The position numbers and the translations under genes are program-made. From contig CM076154.1 of assembly GCA_038025085.1 (NCBI GenBank), positions 15,288,001 through 15,352,000 of the forward strand: a stretch of 64,000 nt of DNA, in the 5' to 3' direction. Below, in pieces: positions 1 through 12,449 of the stretch. The stretch comes from Tetragonia tetragonoides (taxonomy: Eukaryota > Streptophyta > Magnoliopsida > Caryophyllales > Aizoaceae). The first letter of the stretch is position 1. Each line of letters opens with the position of its first letter. The notes beneath the pieces were generated by a model. The model saw nothing but the letters and a program-made list of their open reading frames with translations, did no database searches and was not told where the DNA came from.

Positions 1-1440
<1,440 letters not shown>

Positions 1441-2315
1441 AGAGTAGATTTGGAAATTCTACTAAATTTAAATTCATGAATTAATTATAAATTAAATAAT
1501 AAATAATGAGCATGCTGTAAAATTTGGTCTTAGTCAAATGATAAAACGTATAATTTTTTTTTTCTTTTAGAAATAGAGAATAAAAATATCAATAGTATGA
1601 GTCTGTTCCATTGAAAGAGAATAATATTATTCACTAAAGTATCCGAATAAAATTTTTAGAAGAGATAAGAAAGTAGTTTTTTTTTGTTTCCGTATCTCTT
1701 AAACTTGACATTAATAATTGAATATTGTTATAGAAGTAATGTAAAATAAAATTTTTAAAAAAATTAAAGAAATAGAGATTAGAGACATAAGTAATAATTG
1801 ATATAATCTAATACAATAATAAAAAGAACGAAAATAGAAAAAAGAAAGAGAGGGGGATATGCAATATAAAGGAAATAAAATCATGGTAGTTGTCTTAATT
1901 TTGTTTCCATATAAAATCATAAAATGATTTTCTTCCTTTATTGTTTTTGCTAATAGAGTTAACTTTATCACCCTTTCCCTTATTTTAGGCCTTGTTGTTA
2001 ATATAACTAACTACAATATCTTTTGTTTATTTGCTATAAGACCCTTTTGTTTTGTATTATCTACCTTAACCCCTATGACATGGTATATGGTAATTAATGA
2101 ATTTGACAATGTGGCAACCGATATATCATAGGTGACACATTTTTCGTGTCTCTAGTGGAGACCTTTAGCATTGTCCAATAAATAAACATGTAAAAGAAAG
2201 AAAATGATTTAGCTGTATAAAAGCCAGTAAAGATCTTCTATCTCATTTCGTGTGTCATCTCCTATCCCACTTTGCGTATCATCTCCTGTCTCACCTTTAT
2301 ACATTTGATATATCA
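1441..2315. other. AT-rich intergenic DNA, no gene seen
   Basis: Long A and T runs and stops in all frames. No gene or mobile-element ends are recognised. The right edge is the target site of the solo LTR that follows. Confidence 0.5.
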
Positions 2316-2320
2316 GCTTT

Positions 2321-2989
2321 TGTTGGAACAAGCCCAACATAGTTCGGGAGGTCCCAGGGATGACCGGACAAGTTCACAAAGCTAAAGGAGGAAAAGTGGA
2401 GAACACATGGTCATGCGAAATTGGAAGTGTAAAGTTGCATGGTCATGCGGAGCTGACAGCAAGCGGCTGTCAGCGCCGCACGACCGGGCACTGTTCAAGT
2501 GATAAGGGCGCACGACCATGCGGTCCATCCGTGAGCCACGACCGGCGATTGCTTTGTCTACTTTTGGGAGATCTTCTCCCATAATCTTTTGGGGATCTTT
2601 TAGGATATTATGGGGGGTTTTCTATTGGTATGTAATTACCTAATTGAGTAGGATAATATCTAGGTGTTATTATGTAACTAGAAAACTAGTATCCTAAAAG
2701 ATGTATTCCTTAGTCTAGTGGTTTTAGGGTTAGGAATACTTTGCCTATATAAGGAGGGTTATAGGCTTAGGGTTAGATAATCTCATTGTGTGTGCTTGAG
2801 CCTTGGGTTGGTGTGCTTAAGCTTAGAGGGGAAACACTAGGGATATTGTATTGCTTAGTTGAGGATTAACAAGTAATACTATTGAGGGGTGAAGGATTCA
2901 ACCTCCACGTTAAAATACTTTGTGTCTATTTCATTGCTTTGTATTGTTTGGTTTAATTCTCTCTTATATTTGCTCAATAAACCCCAACA
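2321..2989 (+). mobile_element. Solo LTR of a non-autonomous LTR retrotransposon
   Basis: This 669-bp unit starts TGTTGG and ends CCAACA and is flanked by a perfect 5-bp target duplication GCTTT (2316-2320 and 2990-2994). Its left end (TGTTGGAACAAGCCCAACAT, then an AGTTCGGGAGGTCCC block) matches the LTRs of the 3655-5589 element, which lie in the opposite orientation. A TATATAAGG box near 2746 sits where an LTR promoter would. With one LTR and an intact duplication, it is best read as the product of recombination between the two LTRs of a former full element. Confidence 0.88.
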
Positions 2990-3092
2990 GCTTTTAATTT
3001 TATTCTACTATTAAATTGGGATACGACAAAATTACGAACAACAGATGTGATTAAGACACGAAATAGTACATAGAATGAGACATATAATCTTG

Positions 3093-3100
3093 TATAAAAG
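3093..3100 (+). promoter_or_regulatory. TATA box upstream of the sulfotransferase pseudogene
   Basis: TATAAAAG lies about 250 bp upstream of the first ATG (3348). A plausible 5'UTR intron follows, with donor TAG|GTGTAA at 3180/3181 and acceptor GTGCAG| at 3338. This supports an ancestral promoter here. Confidence 0.5.
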
Positions 3101-3654
3101 CTACTCCCCCACCCCCAACTCAAATGAAACACTAAGCAGCAACTCTGGTTTTCTCTCTCTGTTCTCCTTAATACTCGTAGGTGTAAATACTATTTATACA
3201 AGTGTTTTAAAATACTTCTCAGCTTTCGTCGTATTGGGACTGAAATTTGTATTTTTCAATTTTTGCGTCTTTGGGTAGGTGCATATATGCATATCTTTTG
3301 GATTTGTAGTTTCATTTTTTTGCTGCTTTTGTGTGCAGGTCACAAACATGGATGCATCAAAATCAAAAATATTGAAAATAGTCAAGCGAAGAATGAGGAC
3401 AAAGTAATAGGATTAGTACAAGAAGAGGAAGTTGAAAAGCTAATTTGCAATGCCTCCCCAAGGCATCCTTCATGGGGCTTGACTCCCGACTAGTAAAATA
3501 CCAGGGCTTCTGGTTTGATGTCGAAATGCTTAACAATGTCGTCAGTTTTCAAAGGCATTTCCAAGCTCGAGACTCCGATCTAATCATCACCGGTTATCCA
3601 AAGACCGGCAACACCTGGTTGAAAGCATTGCTCTTTGCTATTGTCAATCGATTC

Positions 3655-4375
3655 TGTTGGAGAATTTTACGATGATCCATCCCATACAAGTTTGAGATAA
3701 ACATACGCCAATAAGTAAGAAGAACAACACAACAAGTTTAACGTGGTTTGGCCCCAATCAATGGCCTACGTCCACGAACCTTATATATAGCACTCCATCC
3801 CATGGCTTAAGCACATTATGTGTTTCCCTTAACGTCTCCCTCCATGAGGTGCGACCTCCTTACATGGTGACTCACTCTCTCTCTCTTCCTCCCTTAGAGT
3901 ATGAGCTCACATATGTGATATCCAACCCTAGCCTATAACACGCCTTATATAGGCAAAGTATCCTAACCCTAAAACCACTAGGCTAAGGAATACATCTTTT
4001 AGGATACTAGTTTTCTAGTTACACAATAACACCTAGATATTATCCTACTCAAATAGGTAATTACATGCCAATAGAAAACCCCCCATAATATCCTAAAAGA
4101 TCCCCAAAAGATAATGGGAGAAGATCTCCCAAAGTAGACAAAGCAACCATCGTTCGTGGCTCACGGCTGGGACCACATGGTCGTGCATCTTTTCCCTCAT
4201 AAAGTTGCCCGGTCGTGCGGCGTTGACAGCCCCTTGCTGTCAGCTCCGCATGACCATGCAACATTACACCACCAAATTCGCCCGACCATGTGTTCTCCAC
4301 TTTTCCTCCTTTACCTTTACTAACTTGTCCCCTCTTCCCCGGGACCTCCCGAACTATGTTGGGTTTGCTCCAACA
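3655..4375 (-). repeat. 3' LTR (left LTR) of the element in the SOT gene
   Basis: A 721-bp direct repeat of 4869-5589. In the minus-strand orientation of the element this is the 3' LTR. It begins beside the purine-rich tract at 4376-4390 and ends against the SOT coding sequence at 3654. Confidence 0.92.
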
Positions 4376-4849
4376 ATCCTCCTCTCAAACCCAACACACC
4401 TCGAAACCCCGAATCATGTTGGGATTGATCCAACAATCCTCATCTGAAGCCCAACACGCTTCCACACATCATCCCTCCGATGACGAAGCCTCCTCTTGAA
4501 CATGTACCCTCCTTCTCTTGCTTCCATCATATGAGTATGAAGCGACTTCTTTTGTTCCTTGAGACCTCAATGTAGCTTTTGAGGAAAAACCACAAACCCT
4601 CCTCTTGTTGCCTTCAAACTAATGCTCCCACGAAATCAATGTTATTTATTGGTCTCTCGAACTTGGCATCATAAAAACCCCTTTCTCCAAGGAACGAATT
4701 TGGAATATCACGAACTCATCAACAAATCCTAGAAAGTGGCCAACCTCCATAGGCATTGCACTAGACCACCAAAGAGGTGTTCCCACTCGATATAGTTCTC
4801 CACAACGTCCAAAATCGATCACCCATAGGATCTTCACCAAGATCGTAAC

Positions 4850-4866
4850 CCTCAGCTTTGATACCA
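4850..4866 (-). promoter_or_regulatory. Primer-binding site, initiator-Met tRNA type
   Basis: On the minus strand this reads TGGTATCAAAGCTGAGG, two bases after the end of the 5' LTR. The usual plant sequence is TGGTATCAGAGC, so there is one mismatch. It fixes the direction of the element as minus. Confidence 0.85.
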
Positions 4867-4868
4867 CT

Positions 4869-5589
4869 TGTTGGGGAATTTTTTATGATGGTCCATCCCA
4901 TACAAGTTCGAGATAAACATACGCCAATAAGTAAGAAGGACAACACAACAAGTTTAACGTGGTTTGGCCCCAATCAATGGCCTACGTCCACGAACCTCAT
5001 ATATAGCACTCCATCCCATGGCTTAAGCACATTATGTGTTTTCCTTAACGTCTCCCTCCATGGGGTGCGACCTCCTTACATGGTGACTCACTCTCTCTCT
5101 TCCTCCCTTAGAGTATGAGCTCACATATGTGATATCCAACCCTAGCCTATAACATGCCTTATATAGGCAAAGTATCCTAACCCTAAAACCACTAGGCTAA
5201 GGAATACATCTTTTAGGATACTAGTTTCCTAGTTACACAATAACACCTAGATATTATCCTACTCAAATAGGTAATTACATGCCAATAGAAAACCCCCCAT
5301 AATATCCTAAAAGATCCCCAAAAGATAATGGGAGAAGATCTCCCAAAGTAGACAAAGCAACCATCGTTCGTGGCTCACGGCTGGGACCACATGGTTGTGC
5401 ATATTTTCCCTCATAAAGTTGCCCGGTCGTGCGGCGTTGACAGTCCCTTGCTGTCAGCTCCGCATGACCATGCAACATTACACCACCAAATTCGCCCGAC
5501 CATGTGTTCTCCACTTTTCCTCCTTTACCTTTACTAACTTGTCCCCTCTTTCCCGGGACCTCCCGAACTATGTTGGGTTTGCTCCAACA
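4869..5589 (-). repeat. 5' LTR (right LTR) of the element in the SOT gene
   Basis: A 721-bp copy of 3655-4375, ending at the GTTTC flank where SOT coding sequence resumes. An open frame that starts in this LTR and runs into the SOT fragment (5395-5868) is a chance fusion that ends at a SOT frameshift. Confidence 0.92.
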
Positions 5590-6568
5590 GTTTCCATAAC
5601 CACCCAACCACTAACAAAAGTCCTTTGCTCACAAAGAACCCACACGAACTCGTGTATAGTTTTAGAGACCGACATCTATGGAAAGCCCTTCGACTACCCT
5701 CAACCCCACCATCTTAATGAACTTCCTTCACCCAGGCTTCTTCACACTCACTTGCCTTACATATCCCTTCCAGAATCTATTAGGACTTCTGGATGCCGGA
5801 TTTTGTACATAGTCGAAATCCTTTGGCCACGTACGTCTCGCTTTGGCATTTCGTCGTCAACATGTTAAAGATAATAAATGGTGGAGATCACTTTGAACTC
5901 CCAAGTATGGAGGATTACATCGAGGATTGCTACCAAGGAAGAACTGTTTTCGGCCCTTTCTTAGACCACATTGTTGAATATTGGAAGATGAGCTTGGAGC
6001 AACCGAATAAGGTGTTGTTTCTCATGTACGAAGATCTAAAAGATGATCCTGTTGTTCAGCTGAAGAGATTGGCTGACTTTATGGGTCTTCCGTTTTCTCC
6101 CCAAGAGGAAAATGAAGGTGTCATAAAACAAATAATAGAATTGTGCAGCTTTAAGAATATGAAAGATTTGGAGGTTAATAAGAATGGTGTGATCAGCCAA
6201 GTCTTCGAGAAGAAGAGTTTCTTTAGAAATGGGAAGGTCGGGGATTGGACACAATATTTCACCCCTCCTGTGGTGGAGAGAATGAATAAGTTAATGGAGG
6301 AAAAACTTGATGGCACTGGCTTATCTTTCAAATTTAAATCTTTCTCGTTATAAGATTAATTATGTTGCTGTCATTTGTTTTGGAAGTTTGATAGATGAGT
6401 TACGAAGCATTTGTCTTTTACTTCAAAAAATGAAGCACTTGTCTCAAACCCATTGTTAAAAAGCACTTATCATCATCAAATCCCTCTGTTATCGTTGGGG
6501 ATAAGCATATTAGTTCTTATTTAATTTTGTCTAGTACGATCACTACGTTTTTTTTTTAGCGCAAAAAC

Positions 6569-6686
6569 TTGTGTAGACTTAGTTCATAGTGGACTAAGAG
6601 ATTGAATTATTTAAAAAATATCATCTATGTTCCAAAATATTTGTATTAGTGTGTCTTAGTCTACGGTGGACTAAGTCCACCCAAAA
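6569..6686. repeat. Short member of the CTTGTGTAGACTTAG TIR family (copy D)
   Basis: The left end CTTGTGTAGACTTAG and right end CTAAGTCCACCCAAAAC form inverted ends like those of the elements at 15597, 44952 and 61133. The GGAGCCACCCC minisatellite found inside those copies is absent. It is probably a deletion derivative or the basal form. Confidence 0.55.
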
Positions 6687-7044
6687 CCTGCTATTTTTTT
6701 AGAGTCTACGAGCTTTGTTAGGCGTTGGGCCGTTGTGTATCAGCATTGAACTATCTTATTAGCAAATTATCATTTACTTTCTAATTTGTCATTTCTTTTA
6801 AAGTTTTATCTTTTTAAGCTATTTTTGGTTGGTCGAAAAAAATATTTTTTACTGAAATTATTTTAAATGTAAAATGTATTTTCGTTCACAATTTCTGTTT
6901 TTTGGTAAAGAAAGGAAAATGACTTTCTTAAAAAACTATTTTCCTTACTATCATTTTAATTTAGCATTTGAAAAATTAAAAATAAATAAATTATGTTAAC
7001 ATAATTGCGTAGATCTTGAAAAGTTAGATGGATTAATTTGTAAA

Positions 7045-8070
7045 ATTGGATCTTTGGCCTTTGGAACTGACGAGAAAATAGGGTCCGGTGTGGTACGGGT
7101 ACTGTACTATCCCCCTTAACTACTCCAATGACGAGGATGAGGTGGGAGCTCAAGTGGTAAGTGCTCTCCCCTCACAACCCATTGGTTAGGGGTATCTTCT
7201 CCACCTTTCTTTGTAGGGAGGGTCTCCTCCTCTATTTGAGTCCGTCGGCCCATTAAAAATGAGTTGACTTATCCAACGCATGTGATTTACGGGCTATTGC
7301 ATGCGTCTTTGTAGAAAAAAAAAAGCTACTCCATGACACTTGACGGGCCTAATTTACGGCCCAATCACGCGGATACAAGATCTCTAGTGTAATACACAAC
7401 ACAACGCTTTCGTTCGCACTTCGCACTTCAAATAAAAAACGCCTTTGCAAAAACAATTATTTATTTAATTCAAAACCCGCGAATCATTATGAGTCTACCA
7501 ACAATGGAGGTGTTCACAATTCTCAGGCAAGCTCATTACTATGATACGCAATTCTAGATTTCAATGAAATATAGTATTATAAAAGTATTCGCAATTGTTT
7601 GTTTGTTTGAATTTTTTTTCTATTTTTGCTGGTTAATTAGTTCCATGGTTCGTATAATTTCATCATAAAACGAAATGGATCAAACGATTTAGAAACCCTA
7701 ATTTACAGTTTAATATGTTCTCGTTGGCTTTGTAATTCAGTTTAGCGTCGGAAATTTTAGGTGCTAACCTTTTAATTTCATAGCAAATTAAATCACGTCG
7801 TTGCTTGTAAAAGATAGTAATTTGGGTTTTAGGGCAAGGTAATTGGTAAGTGGTATGAAAAATTGTTATAATTGGGCAATTTGTTCTTTAGCCAATAAAC
7901 CTAATTTACAGGAGAAAATGATTTGCTTTAGAAAATTTTGACAAATGGGTTAATGACTGGTTTTAGTGACATCCTAATTTATAAGCTGTTTGCCATTTGC
8001 TCAGATAGATCCAAATTTGGTCTATGAACCACAACAGTTGTGAGAAAAAGATACTCAAAATCAGATAGGT
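7045..8070. repeat. Duplicated segment, copy 1
   Basis: This stretch is closely similar to 16905-16990 joined to 23663-24510. Shared landmarks include GACGAGAAAAT-GGGT-CGGTGTGGTAC, CCGCGAATCATT, TCTACCAACAATGGAGGT, TCTCAGGCAAGCT and GAAACCCTAATTTACAG. Similarity fades near 8070 and 24510. Copy 1 carries a SINE where copy 2 carries a LINE. It lies upstream of the NLR gene and may include the promoter or 5'UTR of an unknown gene; a short ATG frame (near 7504) ends within about 20 codons. No function can be assigned. Confidence 0.85.
7133..7325 (+). mobile_element. tRNA-derived SINE
   Basis: A 193-bp insertion flanked by CTACTCCAATGAC (7120-7132) and CTACTCCATGAC (7326-7337). It starts with a tRNA-like head (GAGCTCAAGTGGTAAGTGCTC resembles box A) and ends in about ten A residues. 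The other copy of this duplicated segment lacks it. A second, inverted member sits at 54900-55080, sharing the box A region and a GTAGGGAGGGTC block. Confidence 0.85.
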
Positions 8071-9003
8071 TTCCATACAGGTAGGTAGTTGGCCTTCAAT
8101 ATAATTTCAATTCATAATTCATAAATGCTACATTTCTTTCTTTGCTGTTTACCTCAATTAAGATATAACTGTATGCGCTGATTCAGAAAACATGATCAGA
8201 CCTTGGAAATTAACTAGCTAGGGAGGAAATAAAACGAAGAAGCAGCAAGTTTGTTGATGCATTATCTAATTGTTTAAGATAGTGCCTCTCACTATTGGGG
8301 TAAGTTAAGGTTAGCTTAGGCTGAGTCCACAGTGGAATCAATGGAGTCCACAGTGGAATCAATGGAGTCCTCTTGACAATAGCTCCATCCGCCACTGGCG
8401 GAGTCGTGTTTTCTGGGTGCTTTGTTGTTTACATTGTCATTGTTGGTACTGTCTAATATGTACACAACACTATAGAAGGCATTCAACTTGACAAACTGCA
8501 CAACGATTTACTCCTATCTCCTAATTGATTAACTCGTTAAAACTATGTGATTAGTTGAGATATTATTAGTTGCATCGAGCGACATCTAAATCTAGTGGAA
8601 TCTAGTACTCCTGTTATATATATACTGGTAGTGTGAACAGACTTCAGGGCATAGCAAGCCGGTGAAATTAGAATAGTATGCAGAACACAAATTAAAACAT
8701 AGTGGCCCTAGGCCCCAAGCATAACATGTGATGTAAGGCGCATAACAATGCAGAATCACTAATCAAAACAAAAACAAAGCAGAAAAAATAAAACAATGCA
8801 GAATCTTTTTCTGGGAGAGGATGAAATAAGTATGAAGCTGATGAGCAGATTAATAAATTTTTTTCGCAGAACGAGGAGTCTATTTAGTGCTACAAATTAA
8901 ATGAAAGCAGATTAATCACTGTTCAGTGTTCACTGCTTCAAAGCCTACTAATCACTATCACAACTTGTCAATTCTCCCACGCTCATTTAGATCTTAACCA
9001 ACC
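8071..9003. other. Upstream region of the NLR gene
   Basis: AT-rich and non-coding. It contains a perfect 2 x 21-bp tandem repeat (8323-8364, unit beginning GAGTCCACAGTGG). A TATATATATA stretch at about 8615 could act as a TATA box, which would give a 5'UTR of roughly 350 bases, but no start site can be fixed. Confidence 0.4.
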
Positions 9004-12000
9004 ATGGACGTTGCACTAGCTCTAACTGCTGCTCAAACTCTTTTTGCTGCCCTGCAGTGTTCTGAGCTCAGAGAGTTCTGCTCCATCTTGCACTACAAAT
9101 CCCAACTTAAGAACCTCCAAACAACCGTCAACACCGTCAAGGCTGTGCTTCTTGACGCAGAGGCCAAGCAGCATGAGCTCTCCCATCAAGCACGGATTTA
9201 CCTTGAGGAGCTCAAGGATGCGGTTTATGATGCCGTTGATCTGCTCGATGAGTTTGTCACTCTAGCCGAGCGCAACAAGGAGCAGCTCTTGGAAGGTCAA
9301 AACGTCTCTAAAAAGGTACGCCACTTATTTTCCCATTTTAAAGACCTTGGTGTTGCTTACAAAATGTCCCAAGGGGTTAAGGAAATTAAGAAGAAGTTGG
9401 ATGCCATTGCTAGTAACCATAATCAATTTGGCTTAAGCTTGACTCCCAACCCATCCGGAATCGAAGGGAGGAAACTTGTTCTTATGTGTATGCACAGGAT
9501 ATTGTTGGAAGGGAGGATGACATAGAGAAGATTGTAGGTCAAATGTTGGGTTCTGAAGTTGATGAACCGGGTGTTTCTATCCTTACTATTGTGGGTATCG
9601 GGGGGTTGGGCAAAACCACTCTTGCACAACTTGTGTATAATGACGAAAGGGTCACCAAGCACTTTGATTTGAGGTTGTGGGCTTGTGTCTCCAATGAAGA
9701 TCTCAATCATTTGAATGTCAAAGATATTCTCAGCAAGATTTTGGGATCCGTCAATAGTCAAAAGAGCGAAGACTCCACCATGGAATGGTTGCATGTCCAA
9801 CTTCAAAAAGTACTAGCTGGAAAGAAATACTTGCTTGTTCTAGATGACGTATGGAATGAGAATCGGGATGAATGGCTTAACCTGGAGAAATTCTTGAAAG
9901 GAGGCTTAGCAGGAAGTTGGGTTTTGGTGACTACACGCTCCAAAGAGGTGGCGAAGGTTGTAGGTGATAAGCATAATCATGAGTTACAAGGTTTAACAGA
10001 GGAGAAATCGTGGTGTCTGTTTGAGGGGGTAGCATTTGGACAAACAAAAGGTCATACAAACCCGCCTGATTTAGTTGAGATTGGCCAAAAGATTGTGAAG
10101 ACATGTGCTAATGTTCCTCTTGCTATAAGAGTGGTAGGAAGTCTTCTTTATGGTCAGGGGAAGGATAATTGGGTCTTGTTTCAACAGAGAGGATTGGCCA
10201 ATATCACACGAGACAAAAATCGCATCTTGCCGATATTAAAGCTGAGTTATCATCAACTTGATTCCGCATTGAAGAGCTGCTTCAGTTATTGTGCCATATT
10301 TCCTAAGGATTTTGAAATACGTAGGGAGATGTTGATTAACCTTTGGATGGCACAAGGATATATTGTCCCTCTTGATGGTCAGATCATGGAAGAAGCCGCA
10401 AAGGAGTACTTTTCAATTTTGTTAAGGAGGTGCTTTTTCCAAGATGTGAAAAGAGATGAATTTGGTGAAATCTTATCATGCAAAATGCACGATCTTATGC
10501 ATGATATTGCTCATGAAGTGGCGGGAAAGGAGGTTTGTGCTATGAATTCTTTCTCTTGCGATTTGGATAGAAAAAATAGGCATATCTCAATAGTTCTTCA
10601 TAAATTTAATACTAAAGGAGAAGGTCTTAGTAAGACTAGGCTTCGTACATGTCTTCAACGTGGTCGTGGAAGTCTAATGCCTCCGTGTAAATCGTTAGAA
10701 AGTGGGATGAACCTGCGGGAGCTGAATTTGAATCCTTCAAAGTTTGAAACTTTGCATGATACAATAGTTACATTGCTGCACTTGAGGTACCTACGGGCAT
10801 TGGACTTGAATTATTTAGAAATTGGAAGCTTGCCGGATACAATAGGTAAATTGCTGCACTTGAGGTATCTTGATCTCTCAGATAATTTAATGGTGACACT
10901 CCCTAAGTCAATTACGAAACTACATAATCTGCAAACTTTAAAATTAAACGGTTGTCATTTCTTGAAAGAATTGCCTAATGAATTGAGCAAATTGGTTAAC
11001 CTTAGGCTCTTGGATATATATGGTTGTAACCTGACTCATATGCCATCAGGCATGGGTAAGTTGACTTGTCTTCAAAGACTGACGTTGTTTGTAGTGGGAA
11101 GGAAGGATTCAAGTTCAAAGCAAGATGCTATTGATGATAGTTTGAAAGGCCTAAAGGCTCTCTCTAATTTGAAAGGATATATGGAAATCATCTTCAAGAC
11201 CCCTGGAAACACCGCCACATGTGTAAACAATAGCGGAGGAGGATATCTAAGAAACAAGCAACATCTGAATAGTATTGAGTTTAGATGGTGTAGCACACAG
11301 TTTGACGAAAAAATGGAATATTACCAAGAATTGGTTGAAGAGCTGCAGCCCCATCCCAATCTGAGATTGTTAAAGTTGCGTTTGTACCCTTGTAAGAGAT
11401 TGCCAAGTTGGTTAGAGGGAGGCAACTCTGGAACCTTTTTTCCCCATCTTGTTCAGATCTGCCTTTATCATTGTTATGGGTTGAAACACCTCTCGTCCCT
11501 GAGAAAACTGCCTAATCTCAAAGTCTTGTATGTTCACGCACTGTGTGGTTTGGAGTACATTGAGGATAGAAGTAGCAGTAGTGGCAGTGACGATGGGGGA
11601 CTAACTTCATTCTTTCCCTCCCTTGAAAAACTCCGTTTGTCTTATTTGCCGAATTTGAAAGGATGGTGGATTGATGATGATGATGATGATGATGGCAGCA
11701 GCAGCAGCAGCAGTAGCAGTGGGCAACAACGTATATCACTGACATCGTATCCCCGTCTTTCTGAATTGGAGGTGAGCGATTGCCGTCGTTTTACATTATT
11801 TCCTTTCTGTCCCAGCGTGGAAAAGCTGGATCTGCAAGGATTCAATGAACGACCCCAAGTATTGGTGAAGACGGGTACAGGTACAGGTGGGGACTTATCT
11901 AATTCAAAATTAAAGGAGCTGACTACAGACAGTGTGAGAGGTCTGAAGTGGATCCTACCGATGGAGGCTTTTCACTGCCTTGCTGACATGAAAGTAATGG

Positions 12001-12449
12001 GTGATGCAGAAGTTGAGAGTTTCGACGAAGTTTTTGAGGTGCTCCAGAGCTGCTCATCTTCCCTGCAATCCCTGCGAATTTGTAACTGTCGCGAGCTTAC
12101 GAGTCTGAGCAACGCCAAAAAGGAAGACGAGAATGACAATGGCAATGGCAATGGCATGCAGCTGCGGTGGCCCCTTAATCAGAGCCTCCATTCCCTGGAA
12201 TTGAGTTGTCTTCCAAAGCTTAAAAATCTGCCAAAGGGAATGCAATACTTGACCTCCCTCAAATCCCTTAAAATTAGTTTTTGCGAAGCACTGGAAGCAT
12301 TGCCGGAATGGATGCCCAGTCTCATCTCCCTCCTTCGACTTCATTTGAGCTATTGTTCAAAGGGCCTGGAGCGAAGATGCCGAAGTCCCACCGGGGAGGA
12401 CTGGCCCCACATTCAACACATCCCCCATCTTCGAGTTGACAAGTATTAA
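9004..12449 (+). CDS. CC-NB-LRR (NLR) disease-resistance-like gene with one frameshift
   Basis: NLRs are intracellular receptors that sense pathogen effectors and trigger defence. The Rx-type coiled coil (9004-9470) includes LKDAVYDAVDLLDEF, an EDVID-like motif. The NB-ARC domain shows the P-loop GIGGLGKTTLAQ, kinase-2 KYLLVLDDVWNE, RNBS-B WVLVTTRSKEVAKVV, a weak GLPL (NVPLAIR), RNBS-D CFSYCAIFPKDFEI and KMHDLMHD. About 20 irregular LRRs follow, with an Asp/Ser-rich insert near 11672-11720. The coiled coil and NB-ARC are in different frames: one base seems lost near 9468-9472 in a G-rich run. The 3,446-bp span needs exactly one base to be divisible by three, giving about 1,148 aa, normal for RGA-type CNLs. 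No intron is needed. It is either a very young pseudogene or a sequence error. Confidence 0.9.
11672..11720 (+). repeat. (GAT)n(GCA)n trinucleotide tract inside the LRR region
   Basis: Seven GAT units followed by GCA/AGC units encode a run of Asp and then Ser between two LRRs of the NLR. In-frame trinucleotide growth changes length without breaking the frame. Confidence 0.9.

Larger units (their letters stand above)
3655..5589 (-). mobile_element. Short non-autonomous LTR retrotransposon inside the SOT gene
   Basis: Two 721-bp direct LTRs (3655-4375 and 4869-5589) flank only 493 bp of internal DNA (4376-4868) with no gag or pol. On the minus strand the LTRs read TGTTGG to CCAACA. A primer-binding site matching the initiator-Met tRNA follows the 5' LTR, and a purine tract (GAGAGGAGGAT) precedes the 3' LTR. 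Flanks are GATTC and GTTTC, a 5-bp duplication with one mismatch. By eye the LTRs differ at only a few percent of positions, so the insertion is fairly recent. Movement would need enzymes from another element. It resembles TRIM or LARD classes but fits neither size range well. Confidence 0.92.
3348..6353 (+). pseudogene. Cytosolic sulfotransferase (SOT) pseudogene, split by an LTR element
   Basis: Plant SOTs are soluble enzymes that transfer sulfate from PAPS to hydroxyl groups of small molecules such as flavonoids, brassinosteroids or desulfo-glucosinolates. The 5'-phosphosulfate loop is visible near 3590-3630 (YPKTGNTWLKALL). After the insertion the frame resumes with ETDIYGKPFDYPQPHH, LLHTHLPY, a degraded RNPLATYVSLWHF region, and the C-terminal RNGKVGDWTQYFTP motif near 6225-6265; it ends at 6353. 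Lesions: frameshifts near 3370 and 3447, the 1,935-bp element after base 3654, and a one-base loss near 5808 just before RNPLATY. Removing the element leaves about 1.07 kb, normal for the single-exon SOT family. The substrate cannot be inferred. Several independent breaks make function unlikely. Confidence 0.9.

Noticed and set aside
5395..5868. 157-codon frame fusing LTR and sulfotransferase sequence
   Set aside because: It begins in the LTR and stops just past a sulfotransferase frameshift, so it is a chance read-through, not a chimeric gene.
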